From Fluviicoccus sp. (GTDB lineage Bacteria; Pseudomonadota; Gammaproteobacteria; Pseudomonadales; Moraxellaceae): a DNA stretch of 64,000 nucleotides. The stretch covers positions 1 to 64,000 of the forward strand of contig NZ_JAUSMX010000002.1 of the NCBI RefSeq assembly GCF_030646115.1. The letters are read 5' to 3'. The notes under the pieces are model-generated. The model ran no database searches. It saw only the letters and a program-made list of their open reading frames with translations, and was not told the DNA's origin. Positions 18,846 to 30,456 of the stretch are shown one piece after another (position 1 is the first letter of the stretch; every line of letters begins with the position of its first letter). The translations under genes were made by a program, and so were the position numbers.

Positions 18846-19781
18846 TTATTTGGCGACAGCCTTGAAGACAGTCTGTGACGTTCCCAGATTGATTGGCTGG
18901 CCGTTCGCCTGATCGATCTGCATGGCCGTAAAGATGGGCGTGCACTCAGCATCAGCGCCTGACATGCAGCCAACCGGGCCGCCCTCGTCCTTGGTCAGGT
19001 TTGAGTTACCCAGCAGGCCGTTCAGGTCCAGGGCCGCCTTCTGGGTGGCGATGTTGAAGGAGGTCAGTCGAACGCTCATGCGGTTGGGCTTGGTGCAGGT
19101 CACCGCCTCGCCACCCGCCGGGTTGCCGGTGCAACCGGTGGAGCCCAGATGCACGTTGAATGTCGGCGCCACCGTGGTGTCGGGCTTGGTGACGCCGCCC
19201 ACGGGATTGACTTCCAGCTTGAGGAACTTGCGGCCGGACTGCCAGCTCCAGGCCAGCGCCTGTGAGTCCAGCGGAGCCGGTGCGGTGGCGTAATCGCTGT
19301 GGTTGAGCGAGACGGTCTTGCCGTCGGCATCAACGGCGCTAACCGGCACACCGACGGTAAACATCAGGCCGGTGTAGGTGCCTGACGGAACTTTACCGGT
19401 GATGGTGGTATTCGTTTCAGCCGAGCCGCCCGCGCAACTGTTCAGGCCGTTTTCAAAATCCAGCATGGCCACATTCAGGTATTGGTTGGGGTTGACTGGG
19501 TTCTGGTCCAGCTTGACCGCCACTTCTTCACCTTTGTTATTGATCAGGCGCACATCGGAAACATAGTAGCGCAGGTCCTTGAGCGTCATGGCGGGGTTGC
19601 CCGCGCTGATGGCGGCGATGTTGCTGGCACAGGTGATGTCAGCGCCATTGGCCTGTGCGGCAAACTGGATGCTCACGGCTTGGGTGGTGGTTACGACAGC
19701 CGTGCTGTTGGAGTCCGAGGAGCCGCCACAGGCAGCCAGAAAAAGGGAAGGAATGATAGTGGCGGAAACGAGAGCGCGCAT
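18846..19781 (-). CDS. MbnP-family copper-binding lipoprotein
   Basis: Lipobox LAAC; family hallmark LAWSWQSGRKFLKLEV; conserved RYYVSDVRL block. Confidence 0.88.
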   Translation of the reverse strand: MRALVSATIIPSLFLAACGGSSDSNSTAVVTTTQAVSIQFAAQANGADITCASNIAAISAGNPAMTLKDLRYYVSDVRLINNKGEEVAVKLDQNPVNPNQYLNVAMLDFENGLNSCAGGSAETNTTITGKVPSGTYTGLMFTVGVPVSAVDADGKTVSLNHSDYATAPAPLDSQALAWSWQSGRKFLKLEVNPVGGVTKPDTTVAPTFNVHLGSTGCTGNPAGGEAVTCTKPNRMSVRLTSFNIATQKAALDLNGLLGNSNLTKDEGGPVGCMSGADAECTPIFTAMQIDQANGQPINLGTSQTVFKAVAK

Positions 19782-19844
19782 ACAGCACCAAGGTTGAGGT
19801 TAATTGATGCTGTATATCTTAAGGGTGCGGCCATTCGGGGGGAA

Positions 19845-19861
19845 TGCGACATGTTGTCGCA
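19845..19861. promoter_or_regulatory. Palindromic operator candidate upstream of mbnP-like gene
   Basis: TGCGACA-TGT-TGTCGCA perfect 7-bp inverted repeat 64 bp upstream of start. Confidence 0.75.
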
Positions 19862-19867
19862 GGGGGG

Positions 19868-20824
19868 TTATGTGACCCTTACATATTCCGGAAATAACCG
19901 CTGATTACGATCCGGATACCGGACTTCCGGTGTCACAGCCATCACCCGCTCCAGCACCACCGCCAGTTTTGCCCTGTTTTCCAAGGACATCGGCAGCATG
20001 GGCAGGCGTAATTCTTCCCGGATGAGACCCTGCATGGCCAGTGCGGCTTTAACAGGACCGGGATTCGGCTCGCTGAACAACGACCGGATTAAAGGCAGCA
20101 AGGCGTTGAAGATCAATCGGGCTTGCCCGATTTCCCCTTCTTGCACCAGATCAAACACCTGTACAAACAAATCAGGTCGAATATGGGCTGCCGCCGCAAT
20201 CGCGCCATGACCACCCAGCCGAAGCATCTCGAAGAGTGAGGCGTCATCACCGGACAACACCGTCAACGGGGTTCGGCTGAGCAGATCGGTCACCGACGAA
20301 TGATCAATGCCACCGCACTTCTTGATGGCGACAAACTGTGGGTTCGCCGCCAGCGTGGCTACCGTCGCCAAGTCCATCGCTACGCCTGTTCTGGCGGGAA
20401 TGTCATAAAGAATGATGGGGCGAGTGGTCGCCGCCGCCAGCGCCTGAAAGTGCAGGATGACTCCTTGCTGAGACGGGCGGACATAGGCAGGCGGCGAAAT
20501 CAGAAAGCCGTCAACGCCAAAATGGTCCAGATACGCCACTCTTTTGGTCATTGCCCTCGTGTCGCTGCCACTGATACCCATGATCACCGGGCAGCGTCCG
20601 CCAACGGCTTCCTGTACGGCCCGCAATACAGCGGTCTGTTCGTCATCGTCCAGCAGTGCGGCTTCCCCGGTTGTGCCGCAGGCAACCAGACCGTGTACGC
20701 CCTTGTCTGCCATACGTGCGGCCAAGCATTGCACTGTATCAAGGTCAACCGCTCCTTCCCGGTACGGTGTGACCAATGGCACCCAGATGCCGCCAAAGAA
20801 TGGAGTCGCAGTTTTGGAAACCAT
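19868..20824 (-). CDS. dapA: 4-hydroxy-tetrahydrodipicolinate synthase family protein (DapA-like)
   Basis: GIWVPLVTPY, CGTTGEAALL, YDIPARTGV, KKCGGIDH motifs. Confidence 0.88.
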   Translation of the reverse strand: MVSKTATPFFGGIWVPLVTPYREGAVDLDTVQCLAARMADKGVHGLVACGTTGEAALLDDDEQTAVLRAVQEAVGGRCPVIMGISGSDTRAMTKRVAYLDHFGVDGFLISPPAYVRPSQQGVILHFQALAAATTRPIILYDIPARTGVAMDLATVATLAANPQFVAIKKCGGIDHSSVTDLLSRTPLTVLSGDDASLFEMLRLGGHGAIAAAAHIRPDLFVQVFDLVQEGEIGQARLIFNALLPLIRSLFSEPNPGPVKAALAMQGLIREELRLPMLPMSLENRAKLAVVLERVMAVTPEVRYPDRNQRLFPEYVRVT

Positions 20825-20840
20825 AGTGATGATCATCCGG

Positions 20841-21287
20841 TCAGGCTTGCGTGATTCGGCCGAATTCGGCGCTGGGCAGACCACACATGACAGTATGCAT
20901 GATCGAATCGATGATGGTTTTTTTCAGGCTGAGGAGCACCTGGATTTTCTCGGAGCGGGCGACCGGCTCTGCGCGAATGAACGCGGCCTGATCGCCGCAG
21001 GTCCCCTTCAGCAGTTGTTGAAGCGGTGTGACCAGGCCCGGCTCAAGAGTGATGGTCATCAACAGTTCATGGGCGACCGGGCAAGTGTTCGGACTGGCCA
21101 GGGAATGAACTGATTGTTGATTGCCTGTGGACGTCGGTGTAATTAGTCCCGGCGTCATGAACGTGGTTTTGATTTGTGAAGACATGCCTGCGGCAAGGGG
21201 GGAATTGCGGGTGGATCTGGCGGAATACGGTCGGGATCTGTCGGCTCGCACCGGGGAACGGGATTGCGACCGGATCGTGCGGTTCAT
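20841..21287 (-). CDS. Hypothetical protein (possibly ACT-like)
   Basis: 148-aa ORF directly upstream of dapA; MTITLEPGLVTPLQQLLK... resembles ACT-type fold; start uncertain. Confidence 0.4.
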   Translation of the reverse strand: MNRTIRSQSRSPVRADRSRPYSARSTRNSPLAAGMSSQIKTTFMTPGLITPTSTGNQQSVHSLASPNTCPVAHELLMTITLEPGLVTPLQQLLKGTCGDQAAFIRAEPVARSEKIQVLLSLKKTIIDSIMHTVMCGLPSAEFGRITQA

Positions 21288-21380
21288 TTCAAACCTCTGC
21301 TTGTTGTGATCGATGCGCCGAGATTAACCACCTTCCTGTAAAAATTTTCTAAAAATAGCGATCTCTGACCGGTATCAATT

Positions 21381-21403
21381 TTTGCACCCTTTTTACACCC
21401 CGA
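21381..21403 (+). promoter_or_regulatory. Candidate KdpE-box-like T-rich element upstream of kdp
   Basis: TTTTGCACCCTTTTTACACCCCG, two T-rich direct repeats; resembles the E. coli kdp promoter KdpE site. Confidence 0.5.
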
Positions 21404-21465
21404 CTTCTACAGTTACCCCATGGCTGCCACCCGGCAGCGCCTGTTAACCACGGGGTGACCTGAAA

Positions 21466-21555
21466 ATGACTTACTTCTACTGGCTGGGCGGCATCACGTC
21501 GGCCCTCCTGTTCGGCTATCTGCTTTACGCCCTTTTCCACGCGGAGGATCTGTGA
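21466..21555 (+). CDS. kdpF: KdpF-like small subunit of K+-transporting ATPase
   Basis: 29-aa [32 protein letters not shown]; single TM; stop overlaps kdpA ATG; absent from ORF track. Confidence 0.85.
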   Translation: MTYFYWLGGITSALLFGYLLYALFHAEDL

Positions 21556-23270
21556 TGACAGCTATGTCCTGGGGCTTGCTCCTTATTTTTCTACTGACGT
21601 TGTTGATGCTGGCCTTGCCCTTGGGGCGCTATCTGGTCAAGGTGGCGGATGCCGGCTGGCGGCCACGGGTGATTGGGGCGGCTGAAGGTCTTCTGTACCG
21701 CACCGCCGGTGTAGCGCCGCAGGCGGACATGACCTGGAAACAGTATGCCGGGGCGGTGCTGGTCTTCAACGTCCTGGGCATCCTGGCGGTGTTTGCCGTG
21801 CAGATGGCTCAGGCCGCCCTGCCGCTTAACCCGCAGCAATTCGGCAACCTCACCTGGGATTCCGCGCTCAACACCGCCGTCAGCTTTGTCAGCAACACCA
21901 ACTGGCAGGGTTATGCCGGTGAAACGACCATGAGCTACCTGACGCAAATGATGGCGCTGACGGTGCAGAACTTCCTGTCCGCCGCGACCGGCATTGCTGT
22001 CGCCTTTGCGCTGATTCGCGGTTTCGCCCGTCGTCAACAGCCGGGTGTAGGCAATTTCTGGGTGGATGTCACCCGCATCACTTTGTACGTGCTGTTGCCC
22101 GTTTCCCTGGTCTTTGCGCTGGTGCTGGTCTCGCAGGGCGTCATCCAGAATTTTGACCCTTACGTGAGTTACACCACGCTGGAAGGCCATGCACAAACGC
22201 TGGCGATGGGACCGGTGGCTTCACAGGAAGCCATCAAGATGCTGGGCACCAACGGCGGCGGTTTTTTCAACGCCAACTCCGCCCATCCCTTCGAAAACCC
22301 GAGCGAGCTGACCAACTTCCTGCAAATGCTGTCGATCTTCGTCATTCCGGCCGCGCTGTGCTTCACCTTCGGCAACATGACCGGCGACCGTCGTCAGGGC
22401 TGGGCTGTCCTCGCCGCCATGACGCTGATCTTCGTGCTGGGCGCTGTGGCATTGACCTCCGCCGAGCAACAGGGCAATCCGCTGTTCACCCCGTTGGGCG
22501 TGGATCAGCAGGCCGGGTTGCTGCAATCGGGTGGCAATATGGAAGGCAAGGAAGTGCGTTTCGGCATCGCCGCCAGTTCACTGTTCGCCACCATCACCAC
22601 GGCGGCCTCGTGCGGGGCGGTCAACGCCATGCACGATTCACTGACCCCGTTGGGCGGCATGGTGCCGACCCTGATGATGCAGTTGGGTGAAGTGGTGTTC
22701 GGCGGCACCGGTTCCGGCCTGTACGGCATGCTGGCGCTGGCAGTGCTGGCTGTGTTCGTCGCCGGGCTGATGATCGGCCGCACCCCGGAATACCTGGGCA
22801 AGAAAATCGAAGCCTTCGACATGAAGATGGTGGCGCTGATTATTCTGGTGACGCCCTTGCTGGTGCTGACCGGTACCGCGCTGAGTGTACTGGTCGAGCC
22901 GGGTCTGGCAGGCATGCTCAACCATGGCGCGCATGGCTTCTCGGAAGTGCTGTATGCGCTGTCTTCCGCGGCCAACAACAACGGCAGCGCCTTTGCCGGG
23001 CTGTCCGCCAACACGCCTTATTACAACCTGTTGCTGGCCGTGGCCATGTTCGTCGGCCGCTTCGGCGTCATCCTGCCGGTGCTGGCACTGGCCGGGTCGC
23101 TGGCCGCCAAGAAGTATGTCCCGGTGTCGGCCGGTTCGCTGCCTACGCACGGCCCCTTGTTTGTCGGCCTGCTGGTGGGTGTGGTGCTGCTGATCGGCGC
23201 ACTGACCTATCTGCCCGCGCTGGCGCTGGGCCCCATTGTCGATCATCTGCAGTTGCACGGCATTCGCTGA
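21555..23270 (+). CDS. kdpA: K+-transporting ATPase subunit A
   Basis: Characteristic KdpA sequence ([26 protein letters not shown]). Confidence 0.97.
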   Translation: MTAMSWGLLLIFLLTLLMLALPLGRYLVKVADAGWRPRVIGAAEGLLYRTAGVAPQADMTWKQYAGAVLVFNVLGILAVFAVQMAQAALPLNPQQFGNLTWDSALNTAVSFVSNTNWQGYAGETTMSYLTQMMALTVQNFLSAATGIAVAFALIRGFARRQQPGVGNFWVDVTRITLYVLLPVSLVFALVLVSQGVIQNFDPYVSYTTLEGHAQTLAMGPVASQEAIKMLGTNGGGFFNANSAHPFENPSELTNFLQMLSIFVIPAALCFTFGNMTGDRRQGWAVLAAMTLIFVLGAVALTSAEQQGNPLFTPLGVDQQAGLLQSGGNMEGKEVRFGIAASSLFATITTAASCGAVNAMHDSLTPLGGMVPTLMMQLGEVVFGGTGSGLYGMLALAVLAVFVAGLMIGRTPEYLGKKIEAFDMKMVALIILVTPLLVLTGTALSVLVEPGLAGMLNHGAHGFSEVLYALSSAANNNGSAFAGLSANTPYYNLLLAVAMFVGRFGVILPVLALAGSLAAKKYVPVSAGSLPTHGPLFVGLLVGVVLLIGALTYLPALALGPIVDHLQLHGIR

Positions 23271-23323
23271 AATATCCGGAGGCCCTTCCGGGCCCCGGAT
23301 CACCATAATTTGGAGTGTAAATC

Positions 23324-24061
23324 ATGAAAAGCTCAATTCCTGGAATCGCAATGCTGCTGGCCGGTGCTGTCATGTGTTCCGCATCCGCCCAGGCCGCCGA
23401 TTCCGCCATCACAACTTCGGCCAGCGTCGCCTTAACTTCTGACTACCTGTTCCGGGGGGTGTCGCAAACGTCCAACAATGCCGCCGTACAAGGGGCGATG
23501 ACGATCAATCATGCCTCCGGCGCTTATCTGTCGTTCTGGGCATCCAGCATCGCCAGCGCCGCCGGCGGCCAGGAACTGGATTCGCTGCTAGGGTATACCG
23601 GCAAGTCCGGGGATATGGGTTATGACCTGGGGGTCATGCGCTACAACTATCCCGGCGCCAATAAAGCCAGTAACGGCTTCAACCCCGATTACAACGAGAT
23701 TTACGCTTCCATCAGCGGGCTGGGCGGCAAACTCGGTCTGAACTACAGCCCTGACTACTACCAGCAGTCCGATGCCTACCTGTATGTCTACGCCGGGTAT
23801 GGCGCGGACGTCGGCGGAGTGACGGTTTCCGGTTCCCTGGGCCTCAACCGTTTTGACAGCCCCGCCATGATGACCCGTGCGCTGGCCCTGAATCCGGCCA
23901 ACAGCAATGACTCCTACATGGATTACAAGCTGGCAGTGGCGAAGACGGTCGGTGGTTTCGGCATCGAGGGCGCCATCATCGGCTCTGATATCGACGAGGT
24001 GGATTGTGACGGCGGGCTTTGTGACGGTCGCTTTGTTGTGACCATCTCCCGCAGTCTTTAA
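23324..24061 (+). CDS. TorF-family putative porin (gcw_chp-like)
   Basis: Signal peptide ASAQA, SASVALTSDYLFRGVSQTSNNAAVQG typical N-terminus. Confidence 0.85.
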   Translation: MKSSIPGIAMLLAGAVMCSASAQAADSAITTSASVALTSDYLFRGVSQTSNNAAVQGAMTINHASGAYLSFWASSIASAAGGQELDSLLGYTGKSGDMGYDLGVMRYNYPGANKASNGFNPDYNEIYASISGLGGKLGLNYSPDYYQQSDAYLYVYAGYGADVGGVTVSGSLGLNRFDSPAMMTRALALNPANSNDSYMDYKLAVAKTVGGFGIEGAIIGSDIDEVDCDGGLCDGRFVVTISRSL

Positions 24062-24073
24062 GGAGTACCCGCC

Positions 24074-26140
<2,067 letters not shown>

Positions 26141-26155
26141 ACCCGGAGAACGAAC

Positions 26156-26764
26156 ATGAACCTGAAATCCACATTACGCCCCGCCCTGGTGTTGTTCACC
26201 GGCCTCACGCTGCTGACCGGGCTGGTCTATCCTCTCGTGGTCACCGGCCTCGGCCAGGTGATGTTTCCTGCCGCCGCCAACGGCTCGCTGGTGCAGTCGG
26301 ACGGAAAAACGCTGGGTTCCGGACTGATCGGCCAAAGCTTCACCCGGCCGGACTATTTCTGGAGCCGTCCGTCCGCCACGGGGCCGGAACCCTATAATGC
26401 TGCCGCTTCCGGCGGTTCCAACCTGGGGCCGAACCACCCGGATCTGCGCAAGGCGGTGGCGGAGCGGGTAGCCGCCCTGCGCGCCGCCGATCCGGGCAAC
26501 CTTCGCCGGGTCCCGGTGGATCTGGTCACGACTTCGGCGTCAGGTCTGGACCCGCATATCAGCCTCGCGGCGGCGGAATACCAGCTGGGCCGGGTTGCGC
26601 GGCTGCGCGGTGTTCCCGAATTGCAGCTGCGCCATTTGCTGGGCGGGCTGGCCACGCAAACGGTCTGGGGCGAAGCCCGTGTTAATGTCCTGGCGCTGAA
26701 TATGGCGCTGGACCGGCAATATCCCGTACGCTCACAGCCGTCTGATGCGACACCGAGGACTTGA
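26156..26764 (+). CDS. kdpC: K+-transporting ATPase subunit C
   Basis: N-terminal TM, FWSRPSAT, SGLDPHIS motif. Confidence 0.95.
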   Translation: MNLKSTLRPALVLFTGLTLLTGLVYPLVVTGLGQVMFPAAANGSLVQSDGKTLGSGLIGQSFTRPDYFWSRPSATGPEPYNAAASGGSNLGPNHPDLRKAVAERVAALRAADPGNLRRVPVDLVTTSASGLDPHISLAAAEYQLGRVARLRGVPELQLRHLLGGLATQTVWGEARVNVLALNMALDRQYPVRSQPSDATPRT

Positions 26765-26766
26765 AC

Positions 26767-29466
26767 ATGGTGGATGAGGGACAACGCCCCGATCCGGACC
26801 GACTGCTGGCGGAAGTGACTGCAGAACGGGAGAAAGCCGCCCGCGGCCGCCTGAAGATTTTCTTCGGCGCCTGCCCCGGCGTCGGCAAGACCTACGCCAT
26901 GCTCACCGAAGCCACACGATTGCGCGAGCAGGGACTGGACGTCGCCGTCGCCATTGTCGAAACCCACGGCCGCGTCGACACCGCCGCCCTGACGCAAGGA
27001 CTGGAGATACTGCACCGCCGGTCCGTGGCGCATCAGGGCCGGCCGCTGGAGGAAATGGACTTGGAGGCGGTATTGCGCCGCCGGCCGGCGCTGGTGCTGG
27101 TGGACGAGCTGGCGCACAGCAACGCGCCCGGCTCGCCGCACCCCAAACGCTGGCAGGATGTCGAAGAGTTGCTGGCGGCGGGTATTAATGTCTACACCAC
27201 CCTCAACGTGCAGCATCTGGAAAGCCTGAACGACATTGTCGGCCGTATCACCGGCATCCAGGTGCGTGAAACCCTGCCCGATCATGTTTTCGACGAAGCC
27301 GACGAGATCATGCTGGTCGATCTGCCGCCCGACGACCTGCTGCAACGGCTCAAGGCCGGTCAGGTTTACATGGGCGAACAGGTCGAGCGCGCCGCCGGCA
27401 ACTTCTTCCGCAAGGGCAACCTGATGGCCCTGCGTGAACTGGCGCTGCGCCGCACGGCCGAACGGGTGGACCACGCCATGCGCGCCTACCGGCAGAAGCA
27501 GCCGGGGGCCGAAGTCTGGCCCGCTGACGAGTCGTTGCTGGTGTGCATCGGCCCGCAACCGGGCATGGACACGCTGGTGCGGTCCTGCGCCCGGCTGGCC
27601 ACCCAGCTCAACGCCCGCTGGCATGCCCTGTCGCTGGAAACGCCGGAACTGCAATCCCTCAGTGAGCAGGACCGCAAGACCATTCACGATGCCCTGCATC
27701 TGGCGGAAACCCTGGGCGCGGAAACCGCTATCCAGACTGCTCAGAGCGCGGCGGAAGGCACCATCCGCTACGCCCGCCAGCACAATCTGTCGCGGGTGGT
27801 GCTGGGACGACGGCGCGGCGGACCCGGACGCTGGTGGCGGAGCAGCCTGGCCGACCGCATTGCCACGGAAGCGCCCGATCTGGATATCGTCTGGATTTCC
27901 CGGGGCAAGGAAACCCTATCTTCGGCCCCCAAAGCCAAAGATGCCGTCCGGATGGTCTGGCGTCATTACCTGCTGGCCATGCTCATCCCGGCCGTCACCA
28001 CGGTGCTGGCCATGCCGGTGTTCCGGCTGTTCGACATCGCCAACATTGTTATGTTGTTTCTGGTCGGGGTGGTGGCTGCCGCCATGCGTTGGGGCCGTGG
28101 ACCGGCGGCGCTGGTTGCTGTGCTCAATGTCGCCGCCTTCGATTTTTTCTTCGTGCAGCCGCGCTTTTCCTTCGCGGTCACGGACGTGCAGTACCTGTTC
28201 ATGTTCGCGGTGATGCTGCTGGTGGGGCTGGTGATTGGCCAGTTGACCGCCCGGTTGCGGTTTCAGGCGGAATCGGCGGGACTGCGCGAACAACGCGCCA
28301 CCGCCCTGTATGAAATGGCCCGCGAAATGTCGTCCACCCTTACGGATGACAGTGTGGCTGAAATAGCCACCCGCCATCTGTCGCGGGTGTTACAGGCACG
28401 TGCGGCGCTTTACCTGCTCGACCTGAGCGATCAACTGGTGCTGATTCATCAGGACGCAAACCCCATCGCCACCGACGACGCCATTGCCCGCTGGGTGCTG
28501 GACCACACCGAACCGGCGGGCTGGGGCACCGACACCCTGCCCGCCACCCCGCAGCTGTACATGCCGTTGCGCGCGCCCATGCGCACGCGCGGGGTGCTGG
28601 TGATTGACAGCGAGCAACCGGAAAACCTGCGCAACCCCGAGCAGTACCGGCTGCTGGAAACCTTTGCCGCGCTGACGGCCATGGCTTTTGAACGGGTGCA
28701 TTTCGTCACCGTGGCCCAGCAGACACTGGTCAATATTGAGTCCGAACGCCTGCGTAACACTTTGCTGGCGGCGCTGTCTCATGATCTGCGCACACCGCTG
28801 ACCACCCTGGTCGGTATTTCCGAGAGCATGGCGCTGGACCCGGCGCTGACTTCCCCGGCGTTGCAGGCCCAGGCCAAGACCCTGGCGATGCAAGCGCGCG
28901 GCATGGCGCGGCTGGTGCACAATCTGCTGGACATGGCGCGCCTGCAATCCGGAGAGCTGCAACTGAAACCGGACTGGCATTCCTTCGAGGAGCTGGCGGG
29001 CAGTTCGCTGGCGCTGATAAGAAGGCAACTGGGTGAACGGGAAGTCCGTTTGAATCTGGATCCGGATCTGCCGCTGGTGTGGTGTGACGGCATCCTGATG
29101 GAACGGGTGCTGGTCAACCTGCTGGAGAATGCCGCCAAGTACACCCCGGTGGATGCCTCTCTTGGGCTGGATGCCTGGGTTGAAGGCGAGTCGGTCTGCT
29201 GGCGGGTGTGGGATAATGGGCCGGGCTTTCGCGTGGAGAATCCGGAAAGCCTGTTTGGCAAGTTTGTGCGCGGCCAGCCGGAATCCGCCGTGGCCGGGGT
29301 TGGTTTGGGGCTGGCCATCTGCCGCGCCATCCTGCAGGCGCATGGCGGCTCCATACGGGCGTTTGCGCATCTGCCGTCCGGCGCGGCTTTTGAGTGTCGG
29401 GTGCCGCGTAAGGAACCCCCTGTTTTTGAGTTGGAATGCCCGGCCGAACCGGGACAGGACAAATAA
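26767..29466 (+). CDS. kdpD: Osmosensitive K+ channel histidine kinase
   Basis: KdpD N-terminal domain (GACPGVGKTYAML), USP, DUF4118 TMs, HisKA/HATPase. Confidence 0.97.
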   Translation: MVDEGQRPDPDRLLAEVTAEREKAARGRLKIFFGACPGVGKTYAMLTEATRLREQGLDVAVAIVETHGRVDTAALTQGLEILHRRSVAHQGRPLEEMDLEAVLRRRPALVLVDELAHSNAPGSPHPKRWQDVEELLAAGINVYTTLNVQHLESLNDIVGRITGIQVRETLPDHVFDEADEIMLVDLPPDDLLQRLKAGQVYMGEQVERAAGNFFRKGNLMALRELALRRTAERVDHAMRAYRQKQPGAEVWPADESLLVCIGPQPGMDTLVRSCARLATQLNARWHALSLETPELQSLSEQDRKTIHDALHLAETLGAETAIQTAQSAAEGTIRYARQHNLSRVVLGRRRGGPGRWWRSSLADRIATEAPDLDIVWISRGKETLSSAPKAKDAVRMVWRHYLLAMLIPAVTTVLAMPVFRLFDIANIVMLFLVGVVAAAMRWGRGPAALVAVLNVAAFDFFFVQPRFSFAVTDVQYLFMFAVMLLVGLVIGQLTARLRFQAESAGLREQRATALYEMAREMSSTLTDDSVAEIATRHLSRVLQARAALYLLDLSDQLVLIHQDANPIATDDAIARWVLDHTEPAGWGTDTLPATPQLYMPLRAPMRTRGVLVIDSEQPENLRNPEQYRLLETFAALTAMAFERVHFVTVAQQTLVNIESERLRNTLLAALSHDLRTPLTTLVGISESMALDPALTSPALQAQAKTLAMQARGMARLVHNLLDMARLQSGELQLKPDWHSFEELAGSSLALIRRQLGEREVRLNLDPDLPLVWCDGILMERVLVNLLENAAKYTPVDASLGLDAWVEGESVCWRVWDNGPGFRVENPESLFGKFVRGQPESAVAGVGLGLAICRAILQAHGGSIRAFAHLPSGAAFECRVPRKEPPVFELECPAEPGQDK

Positions 29467-30155
29467 TGGAAACGCCATTCACCGTGTTGCTGGTTGAGGA
29501 CGAGGGAGAAATCCGCCGTTTTGTGCGTTCGGTGCTGGAACAGCAGGGATTCCGGGTGTTTGACGCCGAAAATCAGCAACGCGGCCTGATTGAAGCTGGT
29601 TCGCGCAAGCCGGATCTGATCATTCTTGATCTGGGGTTGCCGGATGGCGACGGCATGGACGTCATTTCCGGCGTGCGGGCGTGGTCTCAACTGCCAATCC
29701 TGGTGCTGTCGGCGCGGGTGGATGAAACCGACAAGGTCGCGGCGCTGGATGCCGGGGCGGATGACTTCCTGACCAAACCGTTTGGTGTTTCGGAGTTGCT
29801 GGCGCGGGTGCGCGCCCTGCTGCGCCGCCGCGCGTCCAGCGTGGATGCAGAGTCTCCGGTGCTGCAGTTCGGGACAGTGCGTCTGGACCTTGCCAACCGG
29901 GTGGTGGAACGTGACGGTGAGCCGGTGCACCTCACCCAAGTGGAATTCCGGTTGTTGCAAATGCTGGCCACCCACCCCGGCAAGGTGCTGACTTACCGGC
30001 AGTTGTTGCGGGAGGTATGGGGACCGCAGCATGTTGAAAGCAACCACTATGCGCGTATCTACATGGGGCATCTGCGGCAGAAACTGGAGGAGAACCCGGC
30101 CCAACCCCGGTTCTTTCTGACGGAAACCGGGATTGGGTATCGGTTTATGCCGTGA
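29466..30155 (+). CDS. kdpE: KdpE response regulator (OmpR family)
   Basis: Receiver plus winged-helix; overlaps kdpD stop. Confidence 0.95.
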   Translation: METPFTVLLVEDEGEIRRFVRSVLEQQGFRVFDAENQQRGLIEAGSRKPDLIILDLGLPDGDGMDVISGVRAWSQLPILVLSARVDETDKVAALDAGADDFLTKPFGVSELLARVRALLRRRASSVDAESPVLQFGTVRLDLANRVVERDGEPVHLTQVEFRLLQMLATHPGKVLTYRQLLREVWGPQHVESNHYARIYMGHLRQKLEENPAQPRFFLTETGIGYRFMP

Positions 30156-30250
30156 AAGCGTTCCTCAGGTTTGTTTCCCCCCTTGAAACACGATGATGGC
30201 CTCACGCCCGCTACTTGAAAAGAGAGGTAGTGAGATTATGCTCTCTTTGG

Positions 30251-30448
30251 CTAATGGGCGTCCCTATTTTCTTGATGCTGGCACCAGGCAAAGGCCCGGA
30301 TTGCAATGCGGACGAATAACTGGCGGCTGAGGCGGTGTTGCTTGTCCACGCGGTACATTTCGCCAGCCAGGGCGGACAGCAGGATAAGCAGGCACACGAA
30401 CCAGACCGGGGCGTCTTGTACCTGGTCTTGCAGGGTGGCTTCGGGCAT
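30251..30448 (-). CDS. Putative phage holin-like small membrane protein
   Basis: 65 aa MPEATLQDQVQDAPVWFVCLLILLSALAGEMYRV..., one TM, directly downstream of amidase. Confidence 0.5.
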   Translation of the reverse strand: MPEATLQDQVQDAPVWFVCLLILLSALAGEMYRVDKQHRLSRQLFVRIAIRAFAWCQHQENRDAH

Positions 30449-30456
30449 GGTGGTTC

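Noticed and set aside
30160-30250. Possible phage attachment site after kdpE
   Set aside because: No matching direct repeat recognised near 38.9-39.0 kb.
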